A stretch of 5,779 bases of DNA, taken from NCBI GenBank assembly GCA_023412995.1, contig JAEZQS010000316.1, forward strand, positions 1-5,779. The letters are read 5' to 3'. Shown here in pieces: positions 5,459 to 5,779 of the stretch. A program made the position numbers and the translations under genes. A model generated the notes under the pieces. The model had not been told where the DNA came from. It ran no database searches and worked only from the letters and a program-made list of their open reading frames with translations. This stretch comes from Pseudomonadota bacterium. GTDB lineage: Bacteria; Pseudomonadota; Gammaproteobacteria; Xanthomonadales; Rhodanobacteraceae. Every line of letters starts with the position of its first letter. Position 1 is the stretch's first letter.

Positions 5459-5779
5459 GCCGGCGCCTCCTGCGCCGCCGGCGCGGGCACAGGCGCCGGT
5501 GCGCGGCGGCCGATGCGCAGCGCGTTGAGCACCACGCCGAGCGAACTCACCGACATGCCCACCGCGGCCAGCCACGGCGGCACCAGGCCGGCGGCGGCAA
5601 ACGGGACCGCGACGAGGTTGTAGGCAAGCGCCCAGCGCTGGTTCTGGCGCAGCACGGCGAGCGTCTCGCGCGCAATTGCGCGGGCCTCGGCGAGCGCGCC
5701 GAGCCGGCCGCCGGTGAGCACGATGTCGCTCGCCGCCTGGGCGAGGTCGGCGCCGCCCGCCAGCGCCACCGCCACGTCC
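5455..5779 (-). CDS. ccoI: CcoI/FixI-type Cu+ P1B-ATPase, C-terminal end only
   Basis: This is the last 107 codons of a copper-transporting P-type ATPase; the rest lies beyond the right edge. CcoI/FixI exports Cu+ across the inner membrane to supply the CuB site of cbb3 oxidase. The fragment begins in the hinge and P-domain end (DVAVALAGGADLAQAASDIV, 1-20), which normally follows the GDGxND motif, here out of view. TM7 has N46, Y53-N54 and P59 (N-x6-YN-x4-P), and TM8 has M75, S78-S79 and N85 (M-x2-SS-x5-N). Both match the Cu+ P1B-1 signatures exactly. The chain ends in a Pro/Ala tail (PAPVPAPAAQEAPA). The choice of CcoI over a CopA exporter rests on the following ccoS with its ATGA overlap. 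In-frame GTG codons near the edge, such as 5775, are internal, not starts. Confidence 0.92.
   Translation of the reverse strand, partial: DVAVALAGGADLAQAASDIVLTGGRLGALAEARAIARETLAVLRQNQRWALAYNLVAVPFAAAGLVPPWLAAVGMSVSSLGVVLNALRIGRRAPAPVPAPAAQEAPA
5466..5471 (-). promoter_or_regulatory. Strong ribosome binding site for ccoS
   Basis: On the minus strand AGGAGG lies 7 nt upstream of the ATG at 5458, inside the end of ccoI. It is the only full Shine-Dalgarno consensus at a gene start in this window, and it decides the ccoS start against the longer open frame. It suggests that ccoS is initiated independently as well as by coupling. Confidence 0.8.

Noticed and set aside
4345..5528. Long open frames on both strands over the cco genes (4345-5409 minus, 4455-5528 plus)
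   Set aside because: They overlap the well-supported TauE/DsbD_2-like and ccoS genes in other frames, and their composition is biased and domain-free.
5261..5575. 104-residue version of ccoS starting at 5575
   Set aside because: The extra N-terminus overlaps ccoI coding sequence, is Arg/Gly-rich and unlike the family; the internal ATG at 5458 has a perfect Shine-Dalgarno.

Overview
The window is very GC-rich and carries two operon ends that point at each other. It suggests a high-GC proteobacterium. The cbb3-oxidase assembly gene order (ccoI, ccoS, then a DsbD_2/TauE-like gene) fits gamma- or betaproteobacteria. The intergenic repeats, which translate as His-Glu-Glu iterations, are of a kind I associate with Xanthomonadales such as Lysobacter or Luteimonas. 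The taxonomic guess comes from memory and context, not from a search.

Left part (1-4165, + strand): the end of an efflux operon. A periplasmic adaptor of the HlyD/MdtA type enters from the left edge. It is followed by a complete 1038-residue RND inner-membrane permease that most resembles MdtC. Both proton-relay sites of the permease are intact (Asp401/Asp402 and Lys932). Adaptor and permease would form two parts of a tripartite drug or metabolite efflux pump. No outer-membrane channel and no second permease lie in the window. An eight-codon reading frame sits exactly between them, overlapping the adaptor stop (ATGA) and the permease start (GTGA).

Middle part (4166-4541): 376 bp with no credible gene. 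It holds three copies of a composite repeat of about 85-95 bp, two in + orientation and one inverted. Each copy has a first arm of three CAC-containing 9-bp units, a linker of about 20 nt, and a second arm that also carries 9-bp-spaced CAC units (degenerate in the middle copy). The two outer copies each begin about 9 nt after the stop codon of the adjoining operon, in the same orientation relative to that gene. I see no classical stem-plus-T-run terminator here. This is the most unusual part of the window.

Right part (4542-5779, - strand): three tightly overlapping genes read leftward. They are the C-terminal end of ccoI (Cu+-exporting P1B-1 ATPase, with both metal-site signatures of TM7 and TM8), ccoS (cbb3 oxidase maturation protein), and a six-TM DsbD_2/TauE-like membrane protein with a CxxxC motif. 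The overlaps are ATGA and GTGA, so translation is probably coupled. Together they point to copper delivery and assembly of cytochrome cbb3 oxidase. The structural genes ccoNOQP and ccoG/H would be expected beyond the right edge.
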